Shown: one piece after another, positions 17,811-26,172 of the stretch
Numbering within the stretch: position 1 is the stretch's first letter
Layout: each line of letters opens with the position of its first letter
NCBI RefSeq assembly: GCF_014655595.1
Contig: NZ_BNBL01000017.1
Coordinates: 62,001-126,000, forward strand
Reading direction: 5' to 3'
Length of the DNA stretch: 64,000 nucleotides
Origin: Streptomyces griseocarneus
Lineage (GTDB): Bacteria; Actinomycetota; Actinomycetes; Streptomycetales; Streptomycetaceae
Notes under the pieces: model-generated
Seen by the model: only the letters and a program-made list of their open reading frames with translations
Database searches by the model: none
What the model was told of the DNA's origin: nothing
Translations under genes and position numbers: made by a program

Positions 17811-19753
17811 CGAACAAGAAGCGGGCGCCGTTGTCGGAGAGCGAGAAGCTGCTGTTCTCCGGCGCGCTGCGGCACGACAAGGCATGGGCGAAGTACTCCG
17901 ACCCGTTGCTGCGCATGAGCTTTTGGGCCATGGCTCGGCAGTTCCCCAGCATGCTCGCGATGATCGGCCGGATTGCGTGGCGTGAAGACCCCCGCGCCCT
18001 GGTGGTTCTGGTGGCCGCGCAGCTGGCCTCCGGCGCCATGTCCGCATTCCTGCTCCTGGCGACGAACGAAGTATTGGTGCATCTTTTCGACAACGGGCCC
18101 ACCCCGGACAAGCTGCGCGAGGCTCTGCCCGCACTCCTCCTCGGCGGTGCTTCCTCAGCCGGGTCGGTGCTCCTGGGGTGTCTGATCGTCCAGATCGAGG
18201 GGCGCCTGTATCCGAAGATCGAACTGTCGTGCCGGACGGCGTACTACGGCATGATGACGCGGGTCGAGATGTCCGCGATGGAAGACAAGGACATCCACCG
18301 CCAGCTCGCCCTCGGCCAGTACGGCACCGACTCCGTACGGCGCATGCTCTCCAGCTCGGTATGGATCGTCAGCGGTCTGATGAGCCTGGGTGCCGCCGCC
18401 GTCGTCTTGGCTGCACTGCACCCCCTGCTGCTCGCCGCACTTCTGCTCATTGCGGCACCGCGCTGGTGGGGTGCGGTCGTCGTCATGCGCCGCGCCTATG
18501 CCTCTCAGCACGCCTGGATCGACCACCGCCGGGCAACCGACGTCCTGCTCTGGCCGATCACCCGGGCTAGCGCGACCCCGGAACTCCGCGTCCACGGCGC
18601 CGGTCGGCTCCTGATCCACGCGCAGGAGGACATGGGCCGCACCGCAGCAGCGGAGAAGGCCCGCCTGGCACGCGCCGAAGCGAAGACAGAGATCGTCACG
18701 GCCGCGTTGTCCGGAACGGCCCGCATCGTCGCCTACGGGCTGCTGTGGTGGCTGCTGGTCGCCGGCGGGATGCCCCTGGCCGCAGCCGGGACCGCTGTGC
18801 TGGCGATCCGTAACGCCACCGGCTACCTCCACCAGATTGTCACCCAGCTCAATCACATGTGCGAGGAGTCGCTGTACCTGACGGACATGAACAACGCCAT
18901 CCAGCTCGGCGCCCAGCACGCCATCCCCGATCACGGCGCCGGCGTCGAGGGCGAGGGCGTCGATGTCATCCTCCAGGACGTCACGTTCCGCTACCCCGGA
19001 GCCGACCGTGACGCGCTCCAAGGCGTGTCGCTCACCCTCCCGAAGGGCAAGGTGGTGGCCCTGGTCGGTGAGAACGGGTCGGGCAAGACCACCCTCGCCA
19101 GCCTCATCGCCGGCCTCTACCTGCCCACCACAGGGACGGTCTCCTACAACGGCGTCGACATCCGCGAAGCCAACCGCGAAGCCGTCTTCGACCGGGTCGC
19201 CCTGCTCCCGCAGGACGTCGACTGCTGGCCGATGACCGTCCGGGCCAACATCCACATCGGCGACGCCGCCCGGCCACTGGACCAGGAGAAGATCGAAGCC
19301 GCAGCCGAACGGGCCGACATCCGCACCGTGGTCGAAGAACTGCCCCACGGGCGGGACTCCATCGCAGCCAAGGACTTCGAACGCGGCGTACGGCTCTCAG
19401 GAGGCCAATGGCAGCGCATCGGCGTCTCGCGCGCCGTCTACCGCGAACGCGACCTGCTGATCGTCGACGAGCCGACAGCCGCCCTCGACCCGAAGGCCGA
19501 GATCGACATGTTCGAGTCGCTGCGCTCCTTCACCGACAACGGCGTCACCACCGTGCTGCTCATCACCCACCGGCTCGCCGCCACCGCCACCGCGGACGTG
19601 ATCTACGTCCTCCACGAGGGACGCCTCCTCGAGTCCGGCTCGCACGCTGAGCTGACGGCCATCACCGGCGGGCACTACCGGGAGCTGTACGAACTCCAGG
19701 CCGCCCAGTACAACACCGCGCCCGTTCCCCACCCCCGTAAGGAGATCGTGTGA
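17807..19753 (+). CDS. ABC exporter, fused membrane and ATPase domains
   Basis: 648 aa half-transporter of the exporter type. Residues 1 to about 370 carry membrane segments (LVVLVAAQLASGAMSAFLLL; MSLGAAAVVLAALHPLLLAA; AYGLLWWLLVAGGM). The ATPase has Walker A GENGSGKTTLAS, signature LSGGQWQRIGVSRAV, Walker B LLIVDEPTAALD and the H-loop ITHRLAAT. No peptidase domain at the N-terminus. The C-terminal tail AAQYNTAPVPHPRKE recurs in the Ntn hydrolase downstream. Translationally coupled on both sides. Confidence 0.9.
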   Translation: MTNKKRAPLSESEKLLFSGALRHDKAWAKYSDPLLRMSFWAMARQFPSMLAMIGRIAWREDPRALVVLVAAQLASGAMSAFLLLATNEVLVHLFDNGPTPDKLREALPALLLGGASSAGSVLLGCLIVQIEGRLYPKIELSCRTAYYGMMTRVEMSAMEDKDIHRQLALGQYGTDSVRRMLSSSVWIVSGLMSLGAAAVVLAALHPLLLAALLLIAAPRWWGAVVVMRRAYASQHAWIDHRRATDVLLWPITRASATPELRVHGAGRLLIHAQEDMGRTAAAEKARLARAEAKTEIVTAALSGTARIVAYGLLWWLLVAGGMPLAAAGTAVLAIRNATGYLHQIVTQLNHMCEESLYLTDMNNAIQLGAQHAIPDHGAGVEGEGVDVILQDVTFRYPGADRDALQGVSLTLPKGKVVALVGENGSGKTTLASLIAGLYLPTTGTVSYNGVDIREANREAVFDRVALLPQDVDCWPMTVRANIHIGDAARPLDQEKIEAAAERADIRTVVEELPHGRDSIAAKDFERGVRLSGGQWQRIGVSRAVYRERDLLIVDEPTAALDPKAEIDMFESLRSFTDNGVTTVLLITHRLAATATADVIYVLHEGRLLESGSHAELTAITGGHYRELYELQAAQYNTAPVPHPRKEIV

Positions 19754-20409
19754 CTGACCCGATGCCCGAGATCATCCTGATGTGCGACCCGAAGGTCGCG
19801 GCCATACCCGTGCGCGAGTGCGGCGAGCGACTGGTCGACGCGCGCGGCAGCGGACTGCTGATCGACGAAAGCCGGCAGGACGCGGCCGGGCACTTCGCGC
19901 ATGTCCGTAAGAACGTCCTCGAGCGGCTCCTGTCCGCGCAGGCCGCGCTTCCTGATGGGCTGCGGCTGCTGCTGGTCGAGGGCTATCGGCCGCCGCGGCT
20001 TCAGGAGGAGTACTTCGCCGAGTACGCCGAGCAGCTGCGTGCGGAGAACCCGCGATGGACGGCCGAGCAGGTTCACTCGGCGGCCAGCCGCTACGTCTCG
20101 CCGCCCGAGGTCGCCCCGCATCCCGCCGGCGCAGCCGTCGACGTCACCCTCGCCGACTCCAGCGGGGCGGAGCTGGACCTGGGGACGCGAATGAACGCCA
20201 CGCCGGAGGAGAGCGAGGGCGCCTGCTACATGAGCGCCGCGAACGTCAGCTCCCTGTATCGAGCGCGCCGCCAGGTTCTCGCGACCGCCATGTCCAGCGC
20301 GGGGTTCGTGAACTACCCGAGCGAGTGGTGGCACTGGTCACACCATGACCGCTACTGGGCGCTCGTCACAGGCTCGCCGGCCGCGGCCTACGGGCCGGTC
20401 ACCCGATGA
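19750..20409 (+). CDS. VanX-type D-Ala-D-Ala dipeptidase (M15D)
   Basis: 219 aa. Zinc dipeptidase of the VanX family. R80 in VEGYRPPRLQ, zinc ligands H124 and D131 in PHPAGAAVD, and E192/H195 in SEWWHW match the VanX pattern (Arg71, His116, Asp123, Glu181, His184). All key residues are present. GTG overlaps the exporter stop. Could act on cell-wall dipeptide (self-protection) or on a pathway dipeptide. Confidence 0.85.
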   Translation: MTDPMPEIILMCDPKVAAIPVRECGERLVDARGSGLLIDESRQDAAGHFAHVRKNVLERLLSAQAALPDGLRLLLVEGYRPPRLQEEYFAEYAEQLRAENPRWTAEQVHSAASRYVSPPEVAPHPAGAAVDVTLADSSGAELDLGTRMNATPEESEGACYMSAANVSSLYRARRQVLATAMSSAGFVNYPSEWWHWSHHDRYWALVTGSPAAAYGPVTR

Positions 20410-20468
20410 CAGCGCGCTGGAACCCGGTGCACCTGCACCGTCACATCATCCACGAGGCACGAGCGTAG
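20406..20468 (+). CDS. 20-aa micro-ORF between dipeptidase and Ntn hydrolase
   Basis: ATG 20406 overlaps the dipeptidase stop (ATGA) and the frame runs 20 codons to TAG. Product is His/Arg-rich (MTARWNPVHLHRHIIHEARA). It fills most of the 68-base gap in an otherwise overlapped operon. It may be a real microprotein or only a translational bridge to the next gene. Confidence 0.35.
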   Translation: MTARWNPVHLHRHIIHEARA

Positions 20469-20477
20469 GGGGAAGCC

Positions 20478-21101
20478 ATGACCGTGATCGTCGGCCTGGT
20501 CCACGAAGACCAGGTGCACCTCGGCGGAGACTCCGCCGGTGTCGGCGGAAGCAGGCTCACCATCCGTAAGGACCCCAAGGTGTTCCGCAACGGTCCCTAC
20601 GCCATGGGGTTTTGCGGAAGTTTCCGCATGGGCCAGCTGCTCCACCACGCCTTCAAAGCGCCCAAGCCCAAAGGCGACCTCGACCGCTTCATGACCACGA
20701 AGTTCGTCAACAAACTCCGCACGTGCCTGAAGGAGGCCGGCTGGGCGCGTAAGGAATCCGAGCAGGAGCAGGGCGGGACGTTCCTCGTCGGCATCTACGG
20801 CCGCCTGTTCATCGTCTACGGCGACTACCAGGTGGCCGAGCCCGCCGACGGATACGCGGCCGTGGGCTGCGGCAACGAATTCGCCCTCGGAGCCCTCCAC
20901 GCCACAACATCCACGAACCTGGCACCACGCGAACGCTTGACCGTCGCCCTGGCCGCCGCCAGCCACCACAGCACGGACGTCAGCGAACCCTTCACCTACA
21001 CCACCGCACCCTCGCACAGCGAACTGCTCGAAATCGAAGCAGCCCAGTACGCGACTGCGAAGGTGCCTGCCCCGAGGGAAGAGGAGCCCGCAGATGCGTG
21101 A
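20478..21101 (+). CDS. Proteasome-like Ntn hydrolase (HslV/beta-subunit related)
   Basis: 207 aa. N-terminal TVIVGLVHEDQVHLGGDSAG places a Thr right after the initiator Met, with an Asp at the spacing of proteasome beta/HslV active sites; K in IRKDPKVF could be the third catalytic residue. Such stand-alone proteins are annotated in actinobacteria and phages but are little studied. ATG follows GGGGGAAG. The C-terminus AAQYATAKVPAPREE resembles that of the ABC exporter. Confidence 0.72.
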   Translation: MTVIVGLVHEDQVHLGGDSAGVGGSRLTIRKDPKVFRNGPYAMGFCGSFRMGQLLHHAFKAPKPKGDLDRFMTTKFVNKLRTCLKEAGWARKESEQEQGGTFLVGIYGRLFIVYGDYQVAEPADGYAAVGCGNEFALGALHATTSTNLAPRERLTVALAAASHHSTDVSEPFTYTTAPSHSELLEIEAAQYATAKVPAPREEEPADA

Positions 21102-21744
21102 ACTGGTCGCCTTGTTCGACCTCGACGACACCCTGATCCCGCGCCAGAAGATTTTCGCGAAATGGGCGGCGGAGTTCTCCGCCGAACACGGCGTGCCACT
21201 GGAATGGCTGCTGAAAGCCGACCCCGAGTACTCGTCGCGCCGGGCGGAATTCTTCGAGCTGGCGAAGACCACATTCGGTGTGCGGCCACCGGTGGAAGAA
21301 CTGCATGCCCAATACCGGCGGCGGATGCCTGAGCTGGTCGAGCCGGACCCACAGGTGTGCGCGATGCTCGTCGGCCTGCGGGAAGCAGGCTGGCGACTGG
21401 GGGTAGTCACCAACGGCATGGTGGGCACCCAGACGAACAAGCTCCACCAGGCCGGGCTGTATGACCTGGTGGACACGGTCGTCATCTCCGAAGCGGTAGG
21501 TGTGTGGAAGCCGGATGCGCGGATCTTCCGTCACGCTCTCACCCAGCTCGACGCCGTCGCCGGGCCGCGCGTGGTGATGGTCGGGGACAGCCTCGAGCAC
21601 GACGTGGCGGGCGCCCGCATCACAGGGCTGACGACCGTGTGGGTCTCGGATGGCCGTTCGCTGCCCCGTACGGGCCCCCGCCCCCAGCACACCATCCGTA
21701 CGGTCACCGAGGCCGCCGAGCTGCTTCACGCAGTCGTCAACTAG
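21094..21744 (+). CDS. HAD-family phosphatase
   Basis: 216 aa. Motif I FDLDDTL, motif II VVTNG, conserved Lys in VWKPDARIF, and motif IV VMVGDSLEHDVAGA. The C1 cap lies between motifs I and II. Overlaps the Ntn hydrolase gene by eight bases. Probably removes a phosphate from a pathway intermediate; substrate unknown. Confidence 0.85.
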   Translation: MRELVALFDLDDTLIPRQKIFAKWAAEFSAEHGVPLEWLLKADPEYSSRRAEFFELAKTTFGVRPPVEELHAQYRRRMPELVEPDPQVCAMLVGLREAGWRLGVVTNGMVGTQTNKLHQAGLYDLVDTVVISEAVGVWKPDARIFRHALTQLDAVAGPRVVMVGDSLEHDVAGARITGLTTVWVSDGRSLPRTGPRPQHTIRTVTEAAELLHAVVN

Positions 21745-21757
21745 GGAGGGAATGATC

Positions 21758-22267
21758 ATGGCGAACCAGTGGGTTCCGCCCGAGGAATACGTGAAGAGGT
21801 TGCCGATGCACGCGGCCTTCAGCTGCATGTTCTTCACCGACACCGAGGGCCGGGTGTTGCAGCTGCGCTCGTGCGTCAAGCAGCACACGCAGGTCTGGCA
21901 GTGGCCGGGCGGCAACACCGACAACGAGAACGAGGCCCCGTTCGAGACCGCCGTGCGGGAGTGCAGGGAGGAGACCGGCATCATCTTCACCGGCCAGCCG
22001 AAGGTCCTCGCGGTGTTCTGGCAGTCCGTGGGGCACTGGCCGGTGGCGAAGCTCGGGCTGGCATTCGACGGTGGGCAGCTCACGGCAGACGAGCTGGACC
22101 GCATCGTTCTTGATCCGGACGAGCACGACGAGTTCGCGGTCCGGTCGGTGGACGAATGGGCGAAGGCGATGGACACGCGATGGTGGGAACGTCTCGCGGC
22201 CGTCCACCGCGCGCAGCAATCCGGTGCGACGGCGTACCTGGAGATGCGGTCCGATGCCCTCTGGTGA
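21758..22267 (+). CDS. NUDIX hydrolase
   Basis: 169 aa. ATG 21758 is preferred over the ATG at 21752 because GGAGGG ends seven bases before it. Box: GGNTDNENEAPFETAVRE then CREETGI, one residue longer than standard before the first Glu. Overlaps the next NUDIX gene by 14 bases, so the two are co-translated. Confidence 0.82.
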   Translation: MANQWVPPEEYVKRLPMHAAFSCMFFTDTEGRVLQLRSCVKQHTQVWQWPGGNTDNENEAPFETAVRECREETGIIFTGQPKVLAVFWQSVGHWPVAKLGLAFDGGQLTADELDRIVLDPDEHDEFAVRSVDEWAKAMDTRWWERLAAVHRAQQSGATAYLEMRSDALW

Positions 22268-22727
22268 CCACTTCCTCATGGGCGCCGGCGTGCTCATCCA
22301 GCACGACGACGGGCGCGTCCTGCTCGTCCACCACGCCAAGACCGGACGTTGGGTGATCCCCGGCGGCAAAGCTGAGCCGGGCGAGACACCCCGGCAGTGC
22401 GCGGTACGCGAAGCCCGCGAAGAGACCGGGCTCGACGGCCGGCCCGGTCGGCTGCTGGCCGTCCAGCACCTCACCGCGGACCGCCACTGGGGCAACAAGT
22501 ACATCGCCGACCCATACGAGCTGTTCGTCTTCGCCCTCCACACGGACCCCGACCAGCACGCCGGCATCCGGGTGCCGGACGGGGAACTGCTGGGCTGGGA
22601 CTGGTTCACCCCCGACGACGGAGTGAAGCTCATGGACCCGACGAATGAGGCACTCTTCATGGCCGTGATCCAGGCTGTGGCCAATGGGACCTGCGCCTAC
22701 CTTGAGGACCTCCAAGCGCTGGAGTAG
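22254..22727 (+). CDS. NUDIX hydrolase
   Basis: 157 aa. Standard box: GGKAEPGETPRQCAVRE then AREETGL. Starts inside the preceding NUDIX gene. The two NUDIX proteins are not close copies, so this is a functional pair rather than a recent duplication. Confidence 0.84.
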   Translation: MPSGDHFLMGAGVLIQHDDGRVLLVHHAKTGRWVIPGGKAEPGETPRQCAVREAREETGLDGRPGRLLAVQHLTADRHWGNKYIADPYELFVFALHTDPDQHAGIRVPDGELLGWDWFTPDDGVKLMDPTNEALFMAVIQAVANGTCAYLEDLQALE

Positions 22728-22732
22728 TCACC

Positions 22733-22877
22733 ATGCGAGTGCACCTGCTCTAGACGGGGCGCACCATCCCGGGCGTGGGCGACCGAGGCCGACTCGTACC
22801 GCGTGAAGCTCCTCGACGCCGTGCAGCGCGCCCGGACGACGGCCCGCACTGAGTACGTGGTGCACAGCACGCCGTGA
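22733..22877 (+). pseudogene. Decayed coding remnant before radical SAM gene
   Basis: No intact gene in this stretch. A frame ending with TGA at 22875 reads WATEADSYRVKLLDAVQRA then RTTARTEYVVHSTP, with coding-like codon use but no start. ATG 22733 opens MRVHLL and stops, resembling the first codons of the next gene (MRVALV). Probably the scar of a deletion. Confidence 0.35.
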
Positions 22878-22979
22878 CACCCAGGCAGCGCAGGTGGCCA
22901 CGATCACCTGCGCCGACCAGGTGTTCTGCGTCCTGCCGCGGGCTCGCGCGAGTCCGCCGAACACGGAAGGAGATGCTCG

Positions 22980-24317
22980 ATGCGCGTTGCTCTCGTGTAT
23001 CCGGAAGTGCTCGACCTGGCACGGTTCAAGGAGAACAGGAAGGAGTTCCCGCCCTTCGGAGTGCTCTACCTCGCGGCCGTCGCCGAACAGGCTGGCCACG
23101 AGGTGAAGGTGATCAAGGTCAGCAACGGCGACCACGTACGCGACTTCAGCGGACTGGACGTCGTGGCCTTCACCATCCCCTCCTCAGCCACGTACGGCAT
23201 CATCAGGGACTGCCGCCGCGACAGCCAATACGACGGCGACCCTCTGGTCTTAGCCGGTGGGGTCCACCCAAACTTCTACCCCGAGCAGACGCTGCTCGAC
23301 ATCGAGCCTGATGTCGTAGGCGTCGGCGAGGGCGAGGAGACCTTCCTCCAGCTCATCGCCCAGGCCCGTACCCGCCGCTTCGGCGACGTCGGCGGCGTCT
23401 GCTACCGGCACGGCGGCCAGACCGTGCGTACTCCGTCCCGGCCGCTCCTCAAGAGCATCGACACGCTGCCCTTGCCGGCCCGACACCTGCTGCCCGCTGA
23501 GGACCTGGTGATGGCCGACCGGCTGTCGAACACGGACCTGTCCATGGCGCACGTCATGTTCAGCAGGGGATGCCCGTTCCCATGCCGGTTCTGCGCGGCG
23601 GCCCAGACCCGCATCCAGTACCGATCCGGCGCCAGCGCCCGCCGTGAGCTCGTGGGCATGATCGAGCGGTACGGCATCGAGGGCTTCGCGATCGTGGACG
23701 ACAACTTCATCGTCAACAAGAACAAGGTGCGCGATATCTGTACCAGCATCAGCGATCTGTCGCTGAAGTGGTCGGCGCTCTCCCGGGTGGACACCGTGGA
23801 CGAAGCCTTGCTCGTAGACATGGCCAGGGCCGGCTGTCTGGAGGTGAAGTACGGCATGGAATCCGGCAGCCCGAAGGTCCTCAAGGCTATGAAGAAAAAC
23901 ATCACCGCCGATCACATCCGCCGCGCGGTGCGGTGGACCCGCGCGGCCGGGATCAACGTGAAGCTGTTCCTCATCCACGGCTTCCCGGGCGAGGACCGGC
24001 AGACCACCGAGGAGACCATGGAACTGCTGGCCGAGCTCGGACCGGATGTCGAGCGCGCCTCGCTGTTCCGCTTCGTGCCCCTGCCGGGCACCTACGTCTA
24101 CGACCACCCCGAAGAGTTCGACCTGCACGGAACGAGCCACCAGGCGGGCTGGAGCGGGGACTGGGGCCAGTACCACATCCACCACAACGACAAGCACTGG
24201 TGGGGAACCGAGGAGCAGTTCGACGAGGTCCAGGCCGGGTATGAGGCGCTTTCAGCTCTGGTCGAGGAGCTATGGCCCGACCGGCACCAGTTGACCCCGT
24301 CGGCTCCCGCCGCCTGA
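22980..24317 (+). CDS. Cobalamin-dependent radical SAM enzyme
   Basis: 445 aa. Residues 1-130 form a B12-binding-type domain (PPFGVLYLAAVAEQAGHEV; VLAGGVHPNFYPE; VVGVGEGEETF). The radical SAM cluster motif is C198-x3-C202-x2-C205 in RGCPFPCRFC. KYGMESGSPKVLKAMKKN and GFPGEDRQTTEETM are usual core elements. ATG 22980 has AAGGAG upstream. This class does methylations, ring rearrangements and other radical steps in natural-product pathways; the substrate here cannot be inferred. Confidence 0.88.
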   Translation: MRVALVYPEVLDLARFKENRKEFPPFGVLYLAAVAEQAGHEVKVIKVSNGDHVRDFSGLDVVAFTIPSSATYGIIRDCRRDSQYDGDPLVLAGGVHPNFYPEQTLLDIEPDVVGVGEGEETFLQLIAQARTRRFGDVGGVCYRHGGQTVRTPSRPLLKSIDTLPLPARHLLPAEDLVMADRLSNTDLSMAHVMFSRGCPFPCRFCAAAQTRIQYRSGASARRELVGMIERYGIEGFAIVDDNFIVNKNKVRDICTSISDLSLKWSALSRVDTVDEALLVDMARAGCLEVKYGMESGSPKVLKAMKKNITADHIRRAVRWTRAAGINVKLFLIHGFPGEDRQTTEETMELLAELGPDVERASLFRFVPLPGTYVYDHPEEFDLHGTSHQAGWSGDWGQYHIHHNDKHWWGTEEQFDEVQAGYEALSALVEELWPDRHQLTPSAPAA

Positions 24318-24331
24318 CCGCTACCACTACG

Positions 24332-24378
24332 CTCGGGTGCCGCTGTTGTCCCGCTGGCCTCCAGCCGCCCCGAGCGTG
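24332..24378. repeat. Long-loop inverted repeat upstream of the AlkZ-like gene
   Basis: CGCTCGGG and CCCGAGCG form an 8-bp dyad around a 31-base loop in the gap between the radical SAM and AlkZ-like genes. May terminate or attenuate transcription. Confidence 0.3.
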
Positions 24379-24389
24379 AGGAGCACACG

Positions 24390-25514
24390 ATGAGTCTGAC
24401 CGCGACGTTGCCGGCGGCCGTCGAACGGGCGGCAGTGGCCACACGGCACGGCTGGGGCGTCGCGGCCGGACCACAGAGCATCAGCAGCCTCGCGGCTGTG
24501 CAGGCCGGGCTGCACGCAGCCCGGCTCCTCACCCCCTACGTCACCGCCCACACCCGGCTTCCAGGCTTCGCCGCCCCGCAGCTGCGGGACTCGCTCGCGC
24601 CGACGGGCGCTCTGGTGAAGATCCGGTGCATGCGCCGCACGCTCCACCTCTGGCCGCTCGACCAGGCCGCCGACGCCCACGCTGCCACCTTGCGGCTGCG
24701 GCTCGGCGCGACCAGTGCCACCGGCCGCCGCCACGGCCTCGATGACCGCGACCTCGAGCGCTGGGCTGACCACGCCGTCACCGCGCTGAAGGTCGGACCC
24801 CTGTCCTACCGGGACCTGCAAGCTCGCCTGGCCAAGGAGCGCCATACGGCCAGCACGGAGGCCGTCCGGCTGGGCATCAAGTGGGCCTGGGAATCCGGGC
24901 GTATCGCCTGCCTCAACCTCGCCTCCTCCCTCCACCGCGAGCAGCGTCACTTCGCGGTTATCGATCACGCGCACCCCAGTCTCTGCCTGGACGGGCGCGA
25001 CCCCCGCGCGGCGGCCGTCGCCCTGGTCCGCCGCTATCTGCGAGCCTACGGTCCCGCCGCCGAAGGCGACCTGCTGTGGTGGTCCGGACTCACCCGCGCC
25101 GAGATCACCCCGGCCCTCGTTGCCCTCCGCTCCGAAGTCGCCTGGGTGCGCGTCGAGGGGCTGCCCGAGGACCTTCTCATCCACCACGAGGACCTCGATC
25201 AGGTCCGGACGGCCGAACCGCTACCCGCCGATCACGTGAAACTCCTCGCCTTCGAGGACCCCACCTTCAAGGGCTACTTCACCACCCGCACCCGCTACCA
25301 CGACCCGGACCACACGACCCGGGCCTTCAACCCGATCGGTGAGGTCCGCGCCGCCATCACCGTTGCCGGCCGGATCACCGGAACGTGGGAATGGGACAAA
25401 CGCACCCGGGCCGTGCGGTTCGCTCTGTTCACCAGGCTGCCGCGCGGCGTGATGCGGCTGGTCCGCCAGCAACTTGATCAGGCCGAAGCGTTCCTGCGGA
25501 CCGAGCCCTGCTAA
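24390..25514 (+). CDS. AlkZ/YcaQ-like winged-helix protein (HTH_42)
   Basis: 374 aa. The family includes DNA glycosylases that remove bulky alkyl lesions, and some members sit in antibiotic clusters as self-resistance. Family text: LAAVQAGLHAARLL near residue 34, then MRRTLHLWPLDQA and the central GDLLWWSGLTRAEI. The catalytic motif in AlkZ-type enzymes is Q-x-Q (or Q-x-D in YcaQ); here it reads Q38-A-G40, so the second residue is missing. Glycosylase activity is therefore uncertain. Confidence 0.72.
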   Translation: MSLTATLPAAVERAAVATRHGWGVAAGPQSISSLAAVQAGLHAARLLTPYVTAHTRLPGFAAPQLRDSLAPTGALVKIRCMRRTLHLWPLDQAADAHAATLRLRLGATSATGRRHGLDDRDLERWADHAVTALKVGPLSYRDLQARLAKERHTASTEAVRLGIKWAWESGRIACLNLASSLHREQRHFAVIDHAHPSLCLDGRDPRAAAVALVRRYLRAYGPAAEGDLLWWSGLTRAEITPALVALRSEVAWVRVEGLPEDLLIHHEDLDQVRTAEPLPADHVKLLAFEDPTFKGYFTTRTRYHDPDHTTRAFNPIGEVRAAITVAGRITGTWEWDKRTRAVRFALFTRLPRGVMRLVRQQLDQAEAFLRTEPC

Positions 25515-25540
25515 CCGTCCGGCACCAATTGACCCAAATA

Positions 25541-25566
25541 GGCCCCTGCGGCCGTACCGCAGGGCC
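25541..25566 (+). terminator. Terminator-like hairpin
   Basis: GGCCCCTGCGG-ccgta-CCGCAGGGCC, 10-bp GC stem, directly after the AlkZ-like gene. Confidence 0.6.
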
Positions 25567-25611
25567 ATAATCGGTGGCCTCATTCCGCCCCACGAGAGAC
25601 CGCCTGCCACC

Positions 25612-26070
25612 GTGACCGCACAGCGCCATCGCCGTATCTGCGACGTCCACCTGCTCCTCATCCGCGACGACAAGGTCCTCCTCAGCCTGCGCAAGGGCGG
25701 CTACGCCTCCGGCCTCTGGCAAGTCCCCAGCGGCCACCTCGAAGCACAGGAACCCACGGACGACGGGACCGCCCGCGAGGGCATGGAAGAGATCGGCGTC
25801 CGTGTCCCGGACGGCCAGCTGGAGTTCGCGCACTTCATCGACCACCGCGCGCCTGGCGAGGAACCCCGACTCGGGGTCTTCTACCGCGCCCGCTCCTGGG
25901 AAGGCGAGCCGTACAACGCCGAGCCCGCGAAGTGCGGCGGCATTGGCTGGTTCGGCTTCGACGAGATCCCGAACAACACCGTCCCCTACCACGCAGCGGC
26001 GCTGGCCAGCATCGCCGCAGGCACCGTACGGTCCCGGTTCGGCTGGGAACCCGCACTGAGCACGAGGTGA
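25612..26070 (+). CDS. NUDIX hydrolase
   Basis: 152 aa from GTG 25612. Perfect box: GHLEAQEPTDDGTARE then GMEEIGV. The longer open frame upstream crosses a terminator-like hairpin and is not used. Fifth NUDIX protein in the window; typical of MutT-like enzymes that read IRDDKVLLSLRKGGY at the N-terminus. Confidence 0.82.
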   Translation: MTAQRHRRICDVHLLLIRDDKVLLSLRKGGYASGLWQVPSGHLEAQEPTDDGTAREGMEEIGVRVPDGQLEFAHFIDHRAPGEEPRLGVFYRARSWEGEPYNAEPAKCGGIGWFGFDEIPNNTVPYHAAALASIAAGTVRSRFGWEPALSTR

Positions 26071-26153
26071 GCGGACAACAGAAGGTGCCGCCCGTCACGG
26101 TGGCCGGCGAGGTGATCTGTCTCCTGCTGCGGGGCACTTCCCTCGATCAGTGA
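26067..26153 (+). CDS. 28-aa micro-ORF after NUDIX gene
   Basis: GTG 26067 overlaps the NUDIX stop and runs to TGA (VSGQQKVPPVTVAGEV then ICLLLRGTSLDQ). Supported only by coupling; may be chance. Confidence 0.25.
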   Translation: MSGQQKVPPVTVAGEVICLLLRGTSLDQ

Positions 26154-26172
26154 GCAAGAGTTAGGACGACTC

